Shown here one piece after another: positions 32,560-45,853 of a stretch of 64,000 bases of DNA. Source of the stretch: Cavia porcellus (taxonomy: Eukaryota; Chordata; Mammalia; Rodentia; Caviidae). The stretch spans positions 120,179,201 through 120,243,200 of the forward strand of contig NW_026947487.1 of assembly GCF_034190915.1 (NCBI RefSeq). The letters run 5' to 3'. Made by a program: the position numbers and the translations under genes. The notes below the pieces were generated by a model. That model had not been told where the DNA came from. It did no database searches and worked only from the letters and a program-made list of their open reading frames with translations. The number at the start of each line of letters is the position of its first letter. Within the stretch, counting starts at the first letter, position 1.

Positions 32560-34142
32560 CTACTCCTTCTCACGTGTCCACTTGATCATGGTCTCTGGCG
32601 AGCGGTACAGGAAGATGAGCTTGGCGTACAGCTCCTCCTCCAGTTCCAGCTCCCGCGTCTCCCGCACCAGGAAGATGTCCTGGCACAGCTTGAGGATGCG
32701 GTCCACACAGGGCAGCTCCTCAAACATGATGGAGTGTGAGATCTCGCCAAAGAAGCCACGCACAAACTTGCCGATGACCAGCACGATGGACACATAGAGC
32801 CCCATGATGCTGCGGAAGGGTGGGTGGTGAGGCCGGATGAGGCTGGGCCACCCATGGGACAGGGGGTCCCTGGCCCTGTACTCACCCGTAGCCGGCCAGG
32901 AAGCCCAGGCTGGGTGGGCTGACCTTGTCACTGAAGATGACCATGGGCAGCAGGTTGCAGTTGGTCTGGCAGTCCTGCAGCTCGATGACCCACCACTCCA
33001 GGAAGCCAGCAGCCCCTGGGCCCACCTGCTCCCTCCGCAGCTGGATGCGCACCCCGAGGTAGTCGGCCTCCTCATCTGGGGCGGAGCAGGACTGTCAGAG
33101 CCCTGAGCAGTACCCCTGCCTGCGCTTGTCCCCACCCCAGCCCCTGCACTCACTGGGCTGCAGCTGCTTCACGGGGCTGGCCTCAGGCCCGTTGGGAGCA
33201 CGAATGTACTTGGGGAATAGGTTGGAGATGATGCTGTGGGGCAGGGTGAGCAGGTCAGGTCTGGGCAGCACCTCCCAACCACCCCACCACGCCTGGCCCC
33301 ACTTACACAGACTGGTCAGAGGTGCCCTCCAGCAGGCGGGCCAGCTGCCGCCGCTCTGTGCTATTGGGGGCCAGCTCCAGGGTGTGCTTCTCATTGGTGT
33401 ACTCCACAGTGCCGCCCTTGGCCAGATCCCTGCAGGTGGGCGGTGGGTGGCAGAGCATGAGCCCCTGTGGGGCCTGCACCTGGGCCCCGCACACAGCACC
33501 CACCTCTGGAAGTTCCAGGTGAAGCGCAGTGTGATGTCCGCCGTGCCGTTGTACAGCTCCCGCTTCATCTGTGCGCGACTTGGGGGGCTGATGCGCCACA
33601 GTGCCCCGGAGCTGCCCTCGATCTGCGCCGTCACGATGTCCTCCGGGCTGTACTGGCTGATAAACTGCATGGCCAGCTGTGGTGGGGCGGGGCATGCTCA
33701 GCGGGGAGCTGGCCCCCGCCCGGCCAGCCCCCACTGGGGCCCACAGGGTCCACGCACCGGGTAGGAGTCGAACTGCCGAGACAGCACCTCGTAGGTCTCG
33801 GGCGTGAAGGGCTCGATGGACGGCTGCTGGGCGCTCATGGTGAACAGGGGCTGGGGCCAGGATGCTGTGAGTGGGTACGGGAGCCCCCAGCCGGCCTGCA
33901 TCTCACACCCCGCCACCCCTGCCTCCACGGGGAGCCCAGACAGAGCCACGCACCTCGTAGCCGCCCAGCTTGAGGGTGACAGTGACATCGATGGGCTGGT
34001 TGACGACACCAACCACAGAGCGCACCAGGGACATGAAGAGCAGCGGGAACCAGATGATGGCGATGAGGAAGAGGATGATGAGGCCGCCCATGCCGTACTT
34101 CACAATCTTCTTCTTTTTCTGCCCCTTGGGCTGTGGGTATTT
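32560..34142 (-). CDS. PIEZO1: PIEZO1 block E, exons 45-51: outer helix, cap, inner helix, C-terminus
   Basis: Exons: 45, 34142-33954; 46, 33850-33758; 47, 33676-33504; 48, 33429-33307; 49, 33233-33154; 50, 33075-32886; 51, 32809-32560 (stop TAG). Exon 45 carries the basic entry [15 protein letters not shown] and the outer pore helix. Exons 46 to 50 encode the extracellular cap, with [20 protein letters not shown] and [19 protein letters not shown]. Exons 50 and 51 carry the inner, pore-lining helix [18 protein letters not shown]. The Arg in KFVRG is, as I recall, the human residue changed in hereditary xerocytosis (R2456), and [10 protein letters not shown] is the site of the known LE duplication. 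Both have the normal sequence here. Introns are very short (73-103 nt). Confidence 0.97.
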
Positions 34143-37100
34143 CTGGGGGAGGAGACTCAAGTCACTGTCCTGGCTCTCAAAGGCACCACGGCTGTGCCTT
34201 GACCTGATGCCAGTGCAGGTCTGTGCAGTGGCCACCTCCCGTGGGCGGGATGGCAGGATGGATGCAGGTTGTAAGCCCCAGAGACAACCCCTCCTTCAGG
34301 GCTAGCTGACCCTAGAGATGACCCTTCACTGAGGGCCAGCAGCAGCCAGCAGCCGGCACTGGGCTGTACACCCCGAAGCACTGGGACGGTCAAAAGTGCA
34401 AACTGCAGGCCGAGTCCTACAGCAGAGCACTAAGGGGCCAAGCAAACGACCCTCCAGGGACCGTGCACCAGCCAGCTGGGGGAGGTGGGCCCAGCCTGGG
34501 AGGGCAGAGCTGCATGTGCTTCGCTGTGTGGGAGGCGGAGGCAGGAGGGTAACATGGGCAAGGTCAGCTTTGGCCACTTAGCTACCCTGCCTCAGAGGGA
34601 ATGGGGTGGGGCAGCTGTACTCCCTGGGTTTGGTCCTGAGTGCAGCCAGCAGGTGACTGCCGGGCAACAGGTCCTCAGCAGCCGTTACCCTCCTAGGGGG
34701 CATCCCACGAATGACACAGGAGCAACCCAGCGGGGAGAGACTTCTGCGCACAGCTGGGCAGCACCCGGCTGCCTTGAGGGAGCAGCTGGCCACCAAAGCA
34801 CAAGTGCTGTGTGACTCTGGCTGTCTCATGACACACCTGTGATAGCACCCCAGAGACTAGAGGTGGCCCAGGCTGGGCAGGGGAGAGGGAACCGTCCTGG
34901 ACTGCACTGACTGCAGTGAGGCTGTGTGCGCTTTGTGTGGGGGAAGGAAAATGCCGACAGCATCCAGTCTCTACTTTCTCCTCCTGCTCCCCCAGGGGCC
35001 ACATCCACGTCCTCCTCTAGGTCACCTGTCCAGTAAGCTCTGGGAGCCCCCACCCCAGCACCTTCTCCGTCTCGCGGCTGCATTTGATGATGAAGATGTT
35101 GGCGTAGATGTCCTCCACACACATCCAGCTGGACAGGGACAGGGTGGTGTCTGTCCACACCCAGTCCATGACGGCTCGCAGCTCCACCAGGAAGGGCACC
35201 AGCCGGAACCTGCAAAGCTGGGTGGTCAGGGCCTCCGACCGCACTGCAATGTGTAGGCAGAGCTCGGGGGACTGCGCTCACCCCTGGAAGAGGAAGAGGT
35301 TCAGGTGGTTGTACTTCTTGGTGAGGAAGTTGCCAAGGATGCGTGTCGGGTATCCACAGCGGATCTGGTAGGCAGACAGGCCGAAGTAGATGCACTTCAC
35401 GAAGTACCACAGCTGGGCCACGGCGTTCTGGCTGAACATCCTGGGACAGGATGCAACGGTCAGCAGCAGCCCAGCCCGGATCCTGGCTCCACCACGCACA
35501 GATGGGCCGGCTGCACGGTGGAAACCAAGCCAAGGCCCCGGTGCCCACCTCTCAGTGACAGCGGGCAGGATGAAGAACATCCAGATATGGATGGCCACCA
35601 CCAGCACCACCTGGAAGGCCAGCTTGCCCAGCACAGTCTTGCGCAGGTAGAGGGCGCGGTCGACCACCATGGTGCTGAACTGGATCAGCAGCATGACCAG
35701 GAAGGCCTCTGGCACCTGGTTATCTGACAGGGAGGACGTGATGTCCGTGGCCGCTGAGTGCTTCTGTAGCCAGAGAGCACAGGTCAGGAGGCGGGCTGGG
35801 CCCAGTGGCAGCTGGACTGTGCACACCATGGCTCCCCAACCTGGCTCACCCCAAAGGCCCAGAAACCAAAGATGATGATGATGAAGTCGACCACGTCAGC
35901 CAGGAACATGAGCGCGTAGACGTCCGTGGCCGCACGGTATTTGGTGTGTAAGATGTCGTGGAAGAAGCGCCGCAGGGGCCGGTAAGTGCTCTGGGCTCTG
36001 CGGGCGGGCGGGCAGGGTGGCGGGCGGGCTCACTGGGTGCCTGGCCTCAGGGCCCCCTCCCCTGCCTTGGCCATGGCCACCCCAGGCCCCGTCTCTCACA
36101 GCGACAGGCAGAAGCCCTGCAGCCGGCGCCCTGCTGCCTTCATCCGTTCTCGGCAGCGGCTGGGCCTCTTTCTCCCAGCTGCCTCTCCCTCCCCGTCCGC
36201 AGCTCCTGGGGGGAAGAAACTACTGACCGAGCCACCTGGCCTGGCTGCTCACCACCTTGGGGGCCGGCATGGTGACCCCATAGGCCTTCTCCCCCACCCT
36301 GCACTCCTCGGCGCAGAGGAAGAGAGGCAGGTCCCGCAGCCCCTGTGAAGCCAGGGGTGGGCTCGCCCTTCCCCCAGGAGCCAGGAGCCCACAGCTGAGT
36401 GCTGCCTGGGCTGCAGAAGCCTGGTCCCCCCACCCCTCTGCCTGCCAGAGCATGGCTGGGGCGCACCCAGCCTGTTGTGGCCCAGCCTTTTACCGAGGGC
36501 TACCGCTCCCTTGGGTCCTGGACTCCCCTTCTTCCTTCTGAAACGCAGGCTGAGGCGCCTCGTGTCCTGGGGCTTGAGGTCCACTTGGAGCTCTGTGGCC
36601 CCATCCCTGGACCTGCGCTTCGTGTCCACCTGGACGAGGTCCTGGGTGGTGGCCCCGGCCACTCCTGGCTCCTCCTGCTGCCCCGTGTCTGCCTCGGCCT
36701 GGTCCTCGGCTCCCGAGTCCTTCCCGCTGCTCCCTCGGTGCTCCTGGGAGAGCTGGTCCTCCTCGTCCTCGTGGTCCCAGAGGCCGTAGCACTGCAAGAG
36801 GCCGGGGCATGAGAGGCCACGCCCACCCTGGACCAGGCCAGCCTCCCCAGCGCGGCGGGCGCGGCAGGGTGCTCACCATCAGCTGGGAGCGGTGGAAGAA
36901 GAGCGCCATGAGCTGCACCAGGTCGTACTTGATGTAGCCGTCCGTCTTCTCCAGCCCCAGGATTCGCGGGGGGAAGTAGGGCTTGTTCTCGTAGCGCCGC
37001 AGCACCGTGTGGCTGTTCCAGGGGAAGAAGCCGAACTGGAACAGGTACTTGGTGACCACGGTGACCTGCAGGGGAGGGCGGTGAGCATGGAGGCCTGTGG

Positions 37101-40100
37101 GAGGTCCTTGGCCGGCCCGGGCCAGCCTCCCAGCCGCCCGGCTGCCCTCACACCTCCGTGAAGACGATCGCTGTCATCCAGAAGCGCTTGCTGGGCCTGG
37201 GGATGGACAGCATGGCCCACAGGAAGACCAGCACCGGCAGCACCAGCGAGGTGGCCGAGGCAGTGACCATGTGGTTGAGGATGATGGTGAAGTAGCAGAG
37301 CAGCTCCGAGTGTGCGGCCACGCACTGGTACAGGGCCCACAGCAGCCGCAGCGTTCGGCCCTGCTGGGCCGCGAAGTTCTCGGCGTCCTCCAGCTCCTGG
37401 ATGCGCAGGCGCCTGCGGGGAGACCATGGTGGGATACGCAGCCCCTGGCCCCACAAGGAGGGCAGGCTCGGGGCCCACGCTCAGGCCGGCGCTGCACCTG
37501 CGGCTCAGCAGCTCACTGGCCGTGCGCATCCTCGGGCGGGCCGGAAGCTCCTGAGAGCCGTGCAGCGAAGCCTCGGTCTCGAGGTCCCTGGTGTCAGCCA
37601 CCAGCTCCTCGCTGCCACTGCGAGTGTTGTAGCCCGTGCTCAGGGGGCTGCTGGTGTCTGTCATGCTGCTCAGTGGCTCCTCGACTCCCAGGCCACTGTG
37701 GGAGGGAAGCGGGAGTGGGTCAGAGGCGGCCAGCCTTGGCCTCTGTGGAGGGTTGGAGGAAGATAGGGGTCCCTCGGAGAGATATCGAGGGGTGGAGGAG
37801 CCAGATGGTGTTGTCCCAGACAGTGGCCCCTACAGGAGCTTAGGGTCAGCTTTGGGACCGAGAACGGGCAGGGAGGGCCTGTGCCTACCTGGACACAGTG
37901 CTGGGCCCGTCTTGGGCCTCCAGGGTGCCTGACAGGGTGGCCTCAGCCTCGTCGTCGTACAGCTGGTCCAGCACCCTTCGGTGCCCCTCCCCGCCCTGCA
38001 GGACACAGCAGGTTCTCAGGTTGCAGGCCAGGGGCAGTACCCTTGTGTCCAGAGCCTGAGGTGGCACAGGCCAGGCCAGCTCACCCGCAGGAGCTCCTGC
38101 GTGAGCAGGTAGCGCTCGGCCCGCAGCACGTTGCTCATGTTGCGGTGGTGCCTCGTGAAGGCCAGCAGCCAGCTGGTCAGCCCGTCCACTGAGGCCTGGC
38201 CCAGCACCCAGAGGAACTGCACAGTGTTCAGCACGCGCTGCATCACGTGGCTGTGGCCTGCGGGATGGAGGTCTGGAGGGGCTGCCCCAGGACGGCCCCT
38301 TGCCTGGCCTACAGCTCCCTGCACCCCAGCCCCTGCACCTGTCGCCTGGTCCTCGTGTTCTGTAGCTTCCCCGGGCTCCACTTCTGGATCTGGGCCACCG
38401 CCTGGGCATAGGGGACTGGTCAGTGTCTCTTGGCCCTGAGGCCCTGCAGCCCGCTGGAGCACAACTCACCGGTCAGCAGCTGTCCTGCCCCCTCTGCCTG
38501 GGCCTGCACCTGTGCCCGCTCCTGCTCCCGCCGCTGTCTCAGCACCATCTGGGCATCGGTCACCCATGCCTGGTAAGCCATCTGCCAGCCGAACACTGGG
38601 CTCAGGACCTGGGCTTCTGACCTGGACCTACATAAGCCCTGGGTCTCCAGGTTCCCTCCCGAGGAAGAAGAAGCTGCGCTTGGCAGGTTGTGACGCCAGA
38701 CCCGGCTGTGTCCAGCTGTGGACTCTGCCTCCACTGGAGTGGGCTCCAGGGCTGTGGCAGGAGGACATGATGCACATGTGCTACCCGTGCGTCCCTATCA
38801 CTCGGGACTCTGAAGATAGACAAGCAGGTCCGCCTAGCCCCAGGACACAGCCTGGGCCCCACCTAAAACATAGACCCTGGGCTGGTCAGAGCCAGGACCT
38901 TGGGAGGTGGCAGCGGAGGTGACCCCAGTGTCCACAGCCCAGGGTCCCAACTGCCCGAGGCTGGGGTGGCCCGAGGATGGGATGCTCTGGGCCTCACCTG
39001 GAAGGCGCTCTGTGGTGATGGTCTGGAGTCCTCAGGCACCGCCTCCTCTTCCTCCTCGCTGTCAGACTCAAACAGGAAGTAGTCACCGGAGTGGATGACT
39101 GCAGACAGCGAGGGGTGAGCCGGCCACCTTCAGGAAGCCCTCCCACCCTTGGGGCCTCCGCTCAGCCTCCCACCACCCAAGGGCCTGGCCTCCTCTTCCC
39201 GTGGGTCATGTGTGCAGGGCTCGGCAGGCTGGGGACAGCGGTGCATGCACAGGACACAGGCCAGAGCAGGACGAGACCAGACCAGACTGGACAAGGAGGC
39301 AGCGAGCAGGGGTGCAGGGTACCTGTGGCATGGTCCAGCCAGGGCCGCCACCACTGTGTTTGTGGCAGGGAGGAGCCCCCGGGGCTGCCGGGCCCTGTGG
39401 AGGGGCAGGCGCGTGAGGCGGCCGTGAGTAGCTGGAGTGGGAAGGGTGCGGGGCACTAGGGCCGCTTGGCAGAGGCAGTTGGAAAGACACAGCCCTCCAG
39501 TGAGTGACAGGGGTTGGTGACAGGTGCCACAGGGCTTAGCCCTGGAGGGACAGGGCAGAGTGCCCACAGCTACAGACAGACATCACGGTGCCCACACAGC
39601 AGAGGGGCTGGGCGACCGTGTCACACGGCACGGGACAGACGGGCGGGAGGCCTGGGGCATCCCGCAGCACAGTGCAGGCAGGCTCCAGTGGCTCAGGCGT
39701 GCCTGGACCGGGCCGTCCACACTCACCCGGCTCCTGGCTGGGGTCCTCAGGGCCCAGGGCCTGGGGGTGGCCGCGACTGGCCCGACTCTGCCGGTACTTC
39801 TCCTGCTTGGTGCGGATACGGATCATCCTGTGGGGCACGGGAGGGGATCAGCGCGGGCCAGGCCCACTGCGAGCTGAACCCTGCCCAGGGTACCTACTGT
39901 CTCTTCAGCTGCAACAGGGACTTCTCCTCTGCCTTGCGGTGGGCTTCAATGCTCTTGAAACTGGCCGCGTTGTAGAGGGCGAAGCCCCTGGGGAGCAGTG
40001 GGACTGGAGTCAGCTCCAGGCTCACTGGCCCCGCCCCTCCCCGCTGCTCCCCGCAGGACCCCTGGCGTCGGCCGCCCAGGCCCCACACTGTGTAGTGAGA

Positions 40101-43100
40101 GGAGCGACCCGTCTGAGGCCTGTGGCACCACCCTCCAGCTGGAGGCTCTCTTGGGCCACCAGGGGCGGGAACACCTTCCTGAGCACTGTCCCGGGGCCCT
40201 GCACCTCCCTGCCCTCTCGTGCCAGGTCCTGGGCGGCAGACCTGGAGGCCTGCAGGGCTGTGGCCTGCAGGTCGGCGCTGACGTGCAGGAAGTAGTAGCT
40301 GAGGAAGACGCGGCGCTGCAGCAGCAGGAAGAAGAAGCAGACGCTGTCCCAGATGATGCCGGCCTCCTCCACCGGCAGGCGGCAGTCCTGGTCCTTGGCC
40401 ATCATTGCTTTGGCTGCAGGACGGGACCGTCAGGTGGGAGCCCGGCAGCCCCAGGAACCCCCGGCCACCAGCCTCACCCACTCACGGTCATAGTAGCCCT
40501 TGACCGTGCACACGAGGCTGAAGAGCTGGATGACCCAGCAGAAGCTGCTCTGCATCTGCTCCACGAAGACGCAGGACAGGAGCTGGGGGGGACCGAAGTC
40601 AGAGGCGGCTGCCAGGGCGGGGCGGGGCAGGGCGGGGTGTGGCAGGAGGCCTGGCCGCTCACCGAGAGCATGTTCTTGGAGATGATGACCGTGACGTTGT
40701 AGAGGATGAGGCAGTCCCACAGCACCAGGCGGGCCCGCGGGCCCTTCTGCAGCAGCGCCGTGCCAAAGAGCAGCAGGTAGAAGCAGGCCAGCAGGTAGCC
40801 TAGCCCGAAGACGCTGATGCGGGTGGCGCCGGTGACAAACACCACCACCAGCACCAGCCAGAACAGGTAGCGGAACACGGCCACCTTCACCATGTCCAGG
40901 TAGGACCTGCGGGGCGGCAGGCGGGCGAGCAGAGGGTCACCGGGGTGCTGGGCCCTGGCGGAAGCCCCCCGTGGGGAGGCGTGGGACCCACCTGCAGTGG
41001 ATGAAGTTGGGCACGGGGTTGGGCTCACCCCGCAGCGGCTCCAGGGAGTCCGTGTTCACGCCGGCCATGCGCTGCCACTCCTCTGTGTGCTCAGCTGCGA
41101 ACACCTGCCACTGCTGGGAGGCGCAGAGCAGCAGGAGGAAGTCACCTGCAGGACACAGGCCAAGCAGGGCACTGCTGGGACTGCCCTGCCTCAGGCCCCG
41201 GCGTGCGGGGCGCCGGGGCTCTGTGTGCCACGTGGAGTACGTGTGGAGGTGGCTTCAGCAGCCCCTGCCAGCACTGAGGACTCGCATTTGTGCCGCTCTG
41301 GGTCACTGCACAACAGGGCCACTGCTGCATCCAGGTGTGACAGGGTTAGGGTTAGTACATTCCTGTGCCTCAGGTGGGCCCCTTGGCCCCCGGCTCCCTC
41401 CGGTGTGCTGTGTGACCCCCACCCTGGCTGGCTGGAGACAAGTGTCCTGCCTTGTCCGGAAAACGTGCCCCGGGCAGCACTCACTGATGAGGTTGGTGGA
41501 GTTGGGGGCCCTGAAGAAATCTGGCAGGTACAGCCACTTGATGAGGGCAGAGTTCATGGGGATGGCCCGGCTCCAGCGCCATGGGTAGTCTGCAGGGACA
41601 GGGCTACATCAGGAAGGGCCCTGGCTGGCCCCCAGAGGCCTGCGGAGCCCCCACTGAGAGCCCGAGTCCACCGGAATGGTTCTCCCCTTCTCCCCTCCAC
41701 GGCCTCCGATCACAGCCACTTGCACCACGGTCCTGGGCTTTGGCAGCCGGAGTGCAGCCATCCTGCCCACTGGGACTGTCCAGTGAAGATGCGCGGCAGG
41801 CCAGGTGCAGGCAGCAGGGGAGCCTGGTGACTGGCCAGAGGGGGCAGGCAGGCTTCCCACGGGAGGCCGTGTTGGGGATGGGCCATGGTTCCCAGAAGTC
41901 CAGGGCTGGAAACAGCCCAGATGTCCTTGAACCAGGACAGTGGTGTGGAGGCCAGCTCTGACACTTCCACAGATGGGGACGCTTGGCAACGAGGAAGTCG
42001 ACAGGCTCCAACTCTAACCAGAGGAACCCTGGCCCCAGTCCTGGGGTTGAACCCCGGACCTTCACATGGAGCCGTGTTCGCCCTGCCTCTGAGCTTGCAG
42101 ACCCAGCATCACTGTGCTGCTGTGTTGCCCAGGCTGGGCTCACACTTGTGATCTTCCTGCCTCAGCCTCACAGAGTGCTGGGGTGACAGGGGTGCCCCAC
42201 TGTGCCCAGGGGGAACCTGAAACACACTTTGCTGAGTGAAAAAACCAGTCATGCAATTCTGCTCACATCACATTCTAGGAAGAGAAAATGGGCGAAATGG
42301 GCTGATGCCCGGCGGCCGCACTGTGGGACACCGAGTAAGGGATGGGACTCCTGGGAGGACAGGGTGGGGTGCAGACACACTGTGGCCGCCTGCAGAACCT
42401 TGTCCTGAGAGGCGCTCACTGCTGAAGGTGCACTTCCCAGGGTGCGGGGCTGTGCGCTGTGACCCCAAAGGATGCAGCTCCAGGAATGGCTTCCAGAAGG
42501 GGCGGCCAGCGGCTTGGGAAAAGGCTCCTCTTCTCCAGGGCCACCTGCACTATGCACCCTGGACAGAACAGGGCTGTTCTACGGGCTCAGAGGTAGGGAG
42601 GCCCGGAGGGAGGGAGGCCTCAAGGTCCCAGTGACTGAGGCCAGGGGACGTGAGGGGCAAAGTCTTGAGCACATCCCAAGTCCACGGGGACAGACAGCTC
42701 TGGAAGGAAGGCAGTGGGGAGGACAGATGCCAGCCGTGGGGACAGAGGAGCTGACAGTTGCTGCTGGCAGGAAAGGCTCTGACCGGAGGGTGAGTGAGAC
42801 ACTTCATAGGCTTAAGGCATCTCCCCCAGCAGGGTCACGGAGAAAACACAGAACCCACACACCCCGCACGGGAGCCATGCAGATGCCACCATGATGGGTC
42901 CGGAAATCTGACACCAGCTGTGAAAAGACGCTGACCTTGGTGGGACAGGGGACAGCACAGTGTGCCCGACTGTGACCCACATGGGGGAGACACGACAATC
43001 TAGAGGACAAGGGCGGGCTCTGCTCCAGGACAGACGGCCAGGAGAGACCCAGTACCACCTCGCATACATGGATCAGAACCAAGGCACAGAGGGGTGACTG

Positions 43101-45822
43101 CAGATGTCAAAAGGGACCAATCTCCAGAGATGACAACTGCACCACATCCACTCCAGACGCCCCAAACAGCAGCACGTAGCTGCGTCTGCAGGTCCAGCTC
43201 GGCCTCCATCCTCTACCACCTGGCCCAGCAGGTCCCTTCTCTGGGCACCTGGATCTGCCAAGGGCACTGCGATCCCATGCACTTGTCCTCCCTCCAACCG
43301 CACCCACAGGGGAGTGTCCTGTGTGAGCCCCAGCCATAGGCCAACTCCAGAGAACATGGAGAGATGTGGGAGGCTTTGTGGAGATCCCCAGCTGACCTCA
43401 GACACTGAGAGGAGGAGGGGCCAGAAGCCCACTGCTCTGCGGTGACAGAAACCTTTGCAAGGCGGAAGGGGAGTGATGGAAGCCCTCCGCTGCACAGGAG
43501 AGCCACAGCAAGGGCTGCTGGGCAGTCACAGCCATGGCCACCCCAGTATCCCCACTGCTGCCCAATAGTCTACAGTGCTGACACACTGACAGGTGAGCCC
43601 GATCCCAGGCAGGGACTGTGCTGGGTGACATCAGGGTGATGGTCCTCTCCCAGTTTCTGGGCAGAGAGAACACACGGCCATGTCCGTGTCAAACTCTGAA
43701 GGAGGAAACTCTGAATGTTGGGCAAAACAGGAAAAGAAGGGAGACCAGTCACAGCCCGGGTACCCTGTGTCCCTCAGCCGTGGGCACTGGGTGCATGGGG
43801 ATGGGTCTGTGGGGGTGAGTGGCAGAGGACCCAGGCTGAGCTGCACCTGCATACACAGCCACAGCCTACAGTGTGTGGCCGGGACATGCCACGCCCAGCG
43901 GGCACCCCATCTACCGGCACATGGGCGCTGTACTGTGGCACACAGGACAAATACACCACACGCAGCAGACATGGGTACTCACCGACGCACAGGGCCGGGG
44001 GCATGCCCAGACACAGCAGGTACTGGTAGAGCAGGAAGAGTGTGAGGAAGAGGCAGTAGTTGGGCCAGAGGCGGGCGATGGCCTCACGGCGCCGGCGGGT
44101 GAGGATGGCCACCAGCCAGCAGCCATGCAGGATGACCATGGAGTTCATGCGCTGCCCAATCACATTCACGGCCATCAGGAAGCAGATCTGGAGTGGTGGT
44201 GGGCGTGGGCACGGACTGGCTGGGAGAAGGCACCTCCCAGCCCCAAGCCCCAGCCTCAGTGGGCCTCAGACAACGGCTGGGGCTCAGTGCACCTGCCTGG
44301 GCTCACTGCAGGCAGCAGAGGCCAGTGGGTCTCACCACACTCGGGGAACCGAGCCTCAGAAGGCAGGCTCCACGCAGTGAAACCCTACCCTCAGACACGG
44401 GCTTCTCCCCCATGTTCTGGGCACTGTGGCGGGCTTGCTGCGCCCATCTGCCCACCCTGCCTCACAGCCTGAGGATGGGCCACTGTCCAGGTGTCCTGAG
44501 CCAGCTCAGGCCCTGCCTTACCTCCAGCCCGAATTTGTAGAAGAAGAAGTTGATGAAGTACTTGAGGCAGCTGAGCAGGTCCTGGTCGAGCCGCTGGCGG
44601 GTCCCCTCGGCACACACTGCTTGAGCAGGCAGCGGGGCGCGCTGGTGCTGCCGGCGGTAGTGCTCCTGACGCCGGTACACCATGGCCTCGAACACCAGCA
44701 GCAGCAGGATCTGCAGGTGGTTCTGGGTGGGGAGGGTCAGGGTCAGTGGGAGCCGGCAGGGGCCACCCACACTGCCTGCCTGGCCCCCACTCACCTGGAT
44801 GTAGCCCAGGTTAGGGAAGCCTTTCCGCACCCCGAACCAGTTGGCTGGGTCCACAGGGCCACGGTACAGCAGTGACTGGTGGATCTCTGCCGCCTGCAGG
44901 TTGGTGCTATTGGGGAGGGGCTGAGGCAGGGCCAGGCATCAGCATCGGCTCCGGGCCCAGTCCCTGAGAACACCCCCATCCCACCCCTAGTCTGTTCCGG
45001 AGCTGCCCAGCCCGCGCACAGCGCCCGGCAGTCCTGGAGCCTTCCCAGCACGGGCCGGGAGGGAGGTCCAGGGCAGGAGGCCAGTGAAGAGAGCTCTGGC
45101 AGAGGCTGCCTGCGTGGCTCTCCTGCCCCGTTCCCTGTGGGCCTCTGGGAGCCCTGCAGTGGGACCAGAGTCCCTGAGAAGCACCCAGCCCGGACACAGC
45201 AGCCCAGGTGAGAAGGCCCGGGCCCGAACCTCAGTGCAGTTGCTGGCGTAGTCCTGGGGGTTGACGACCTTGAGCTGGTAGAGCATCTTACACACGATGA
45301 TGATACAGGTCCACACGGTGGAGAGGCAGGAGGCCATGGGCCGGAAGCGAGGGTAGGGCAGGGCAAAGGCCCACAGCACCACCAGCAGCAGGTTCATCAC
45401 TGACACCTGCGGGCCAGAGCAGCTGGTGGGGGCGGGCGGTGCCATGCTGGGCAGGAGCCACTTGCTTCAGAGCAACGAATGAGGCTTGGAAGTGGCCGGG
45501 CTGCCTGCTTACCTCCTTCAGGGCCACCCACACGGTGTACAGAGCCACCAGCTTAAAGATGTGCAGCTCCAGCAGGCGGCGTACAAACACCTGCACGCGG
45601 GTGAGGACGTCCGAGAAGCTGGCAGCCAGGTCCAGCAGCCGCTCGGCCACAAGGCCCCACTTGCTGGCTGCATGCGGTGGGGTTTGGTGAGGAGGGGTCT
45701 CAGCATCTCAGGCCCTGCCTCTCTCTGACCTGTGTGGGGCCCACGCCACACCCCCTCACCTTCAGGGACCTGGGTGGCCTGGCAGAGGCCGTCAGTGCTA
45801 TGCTCCTCTTCCCTGGAGGGCG

Positions 45823-45853
<31 letters not shown>

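Larger units (their letters stand above)
41590..43982 (-). other. PIEZO1: PIEZO1 intron 22
   Basis: A 2.4-kb intron. An L1-like fragment (about 41900-42300) is split by a dID-B1 SINE (42028-42208). The remaining sequence is non-coding as far as I can see. Confidence 0.75.

Noticed and set aside
36206..36493. Intron 39 of PIEZO1 as retained coding sequence (288 nt, a multiple of three)
   Set aside because: Reading through meets a stop near 36249 before exon 40, and exon 40 joins only in the spliced phase.
41343..41355. Telomere-like GGGTTAGGGTTAG
   Set aside because: Only about two units, in an intron. Far too short for an interstitial telomeric block.
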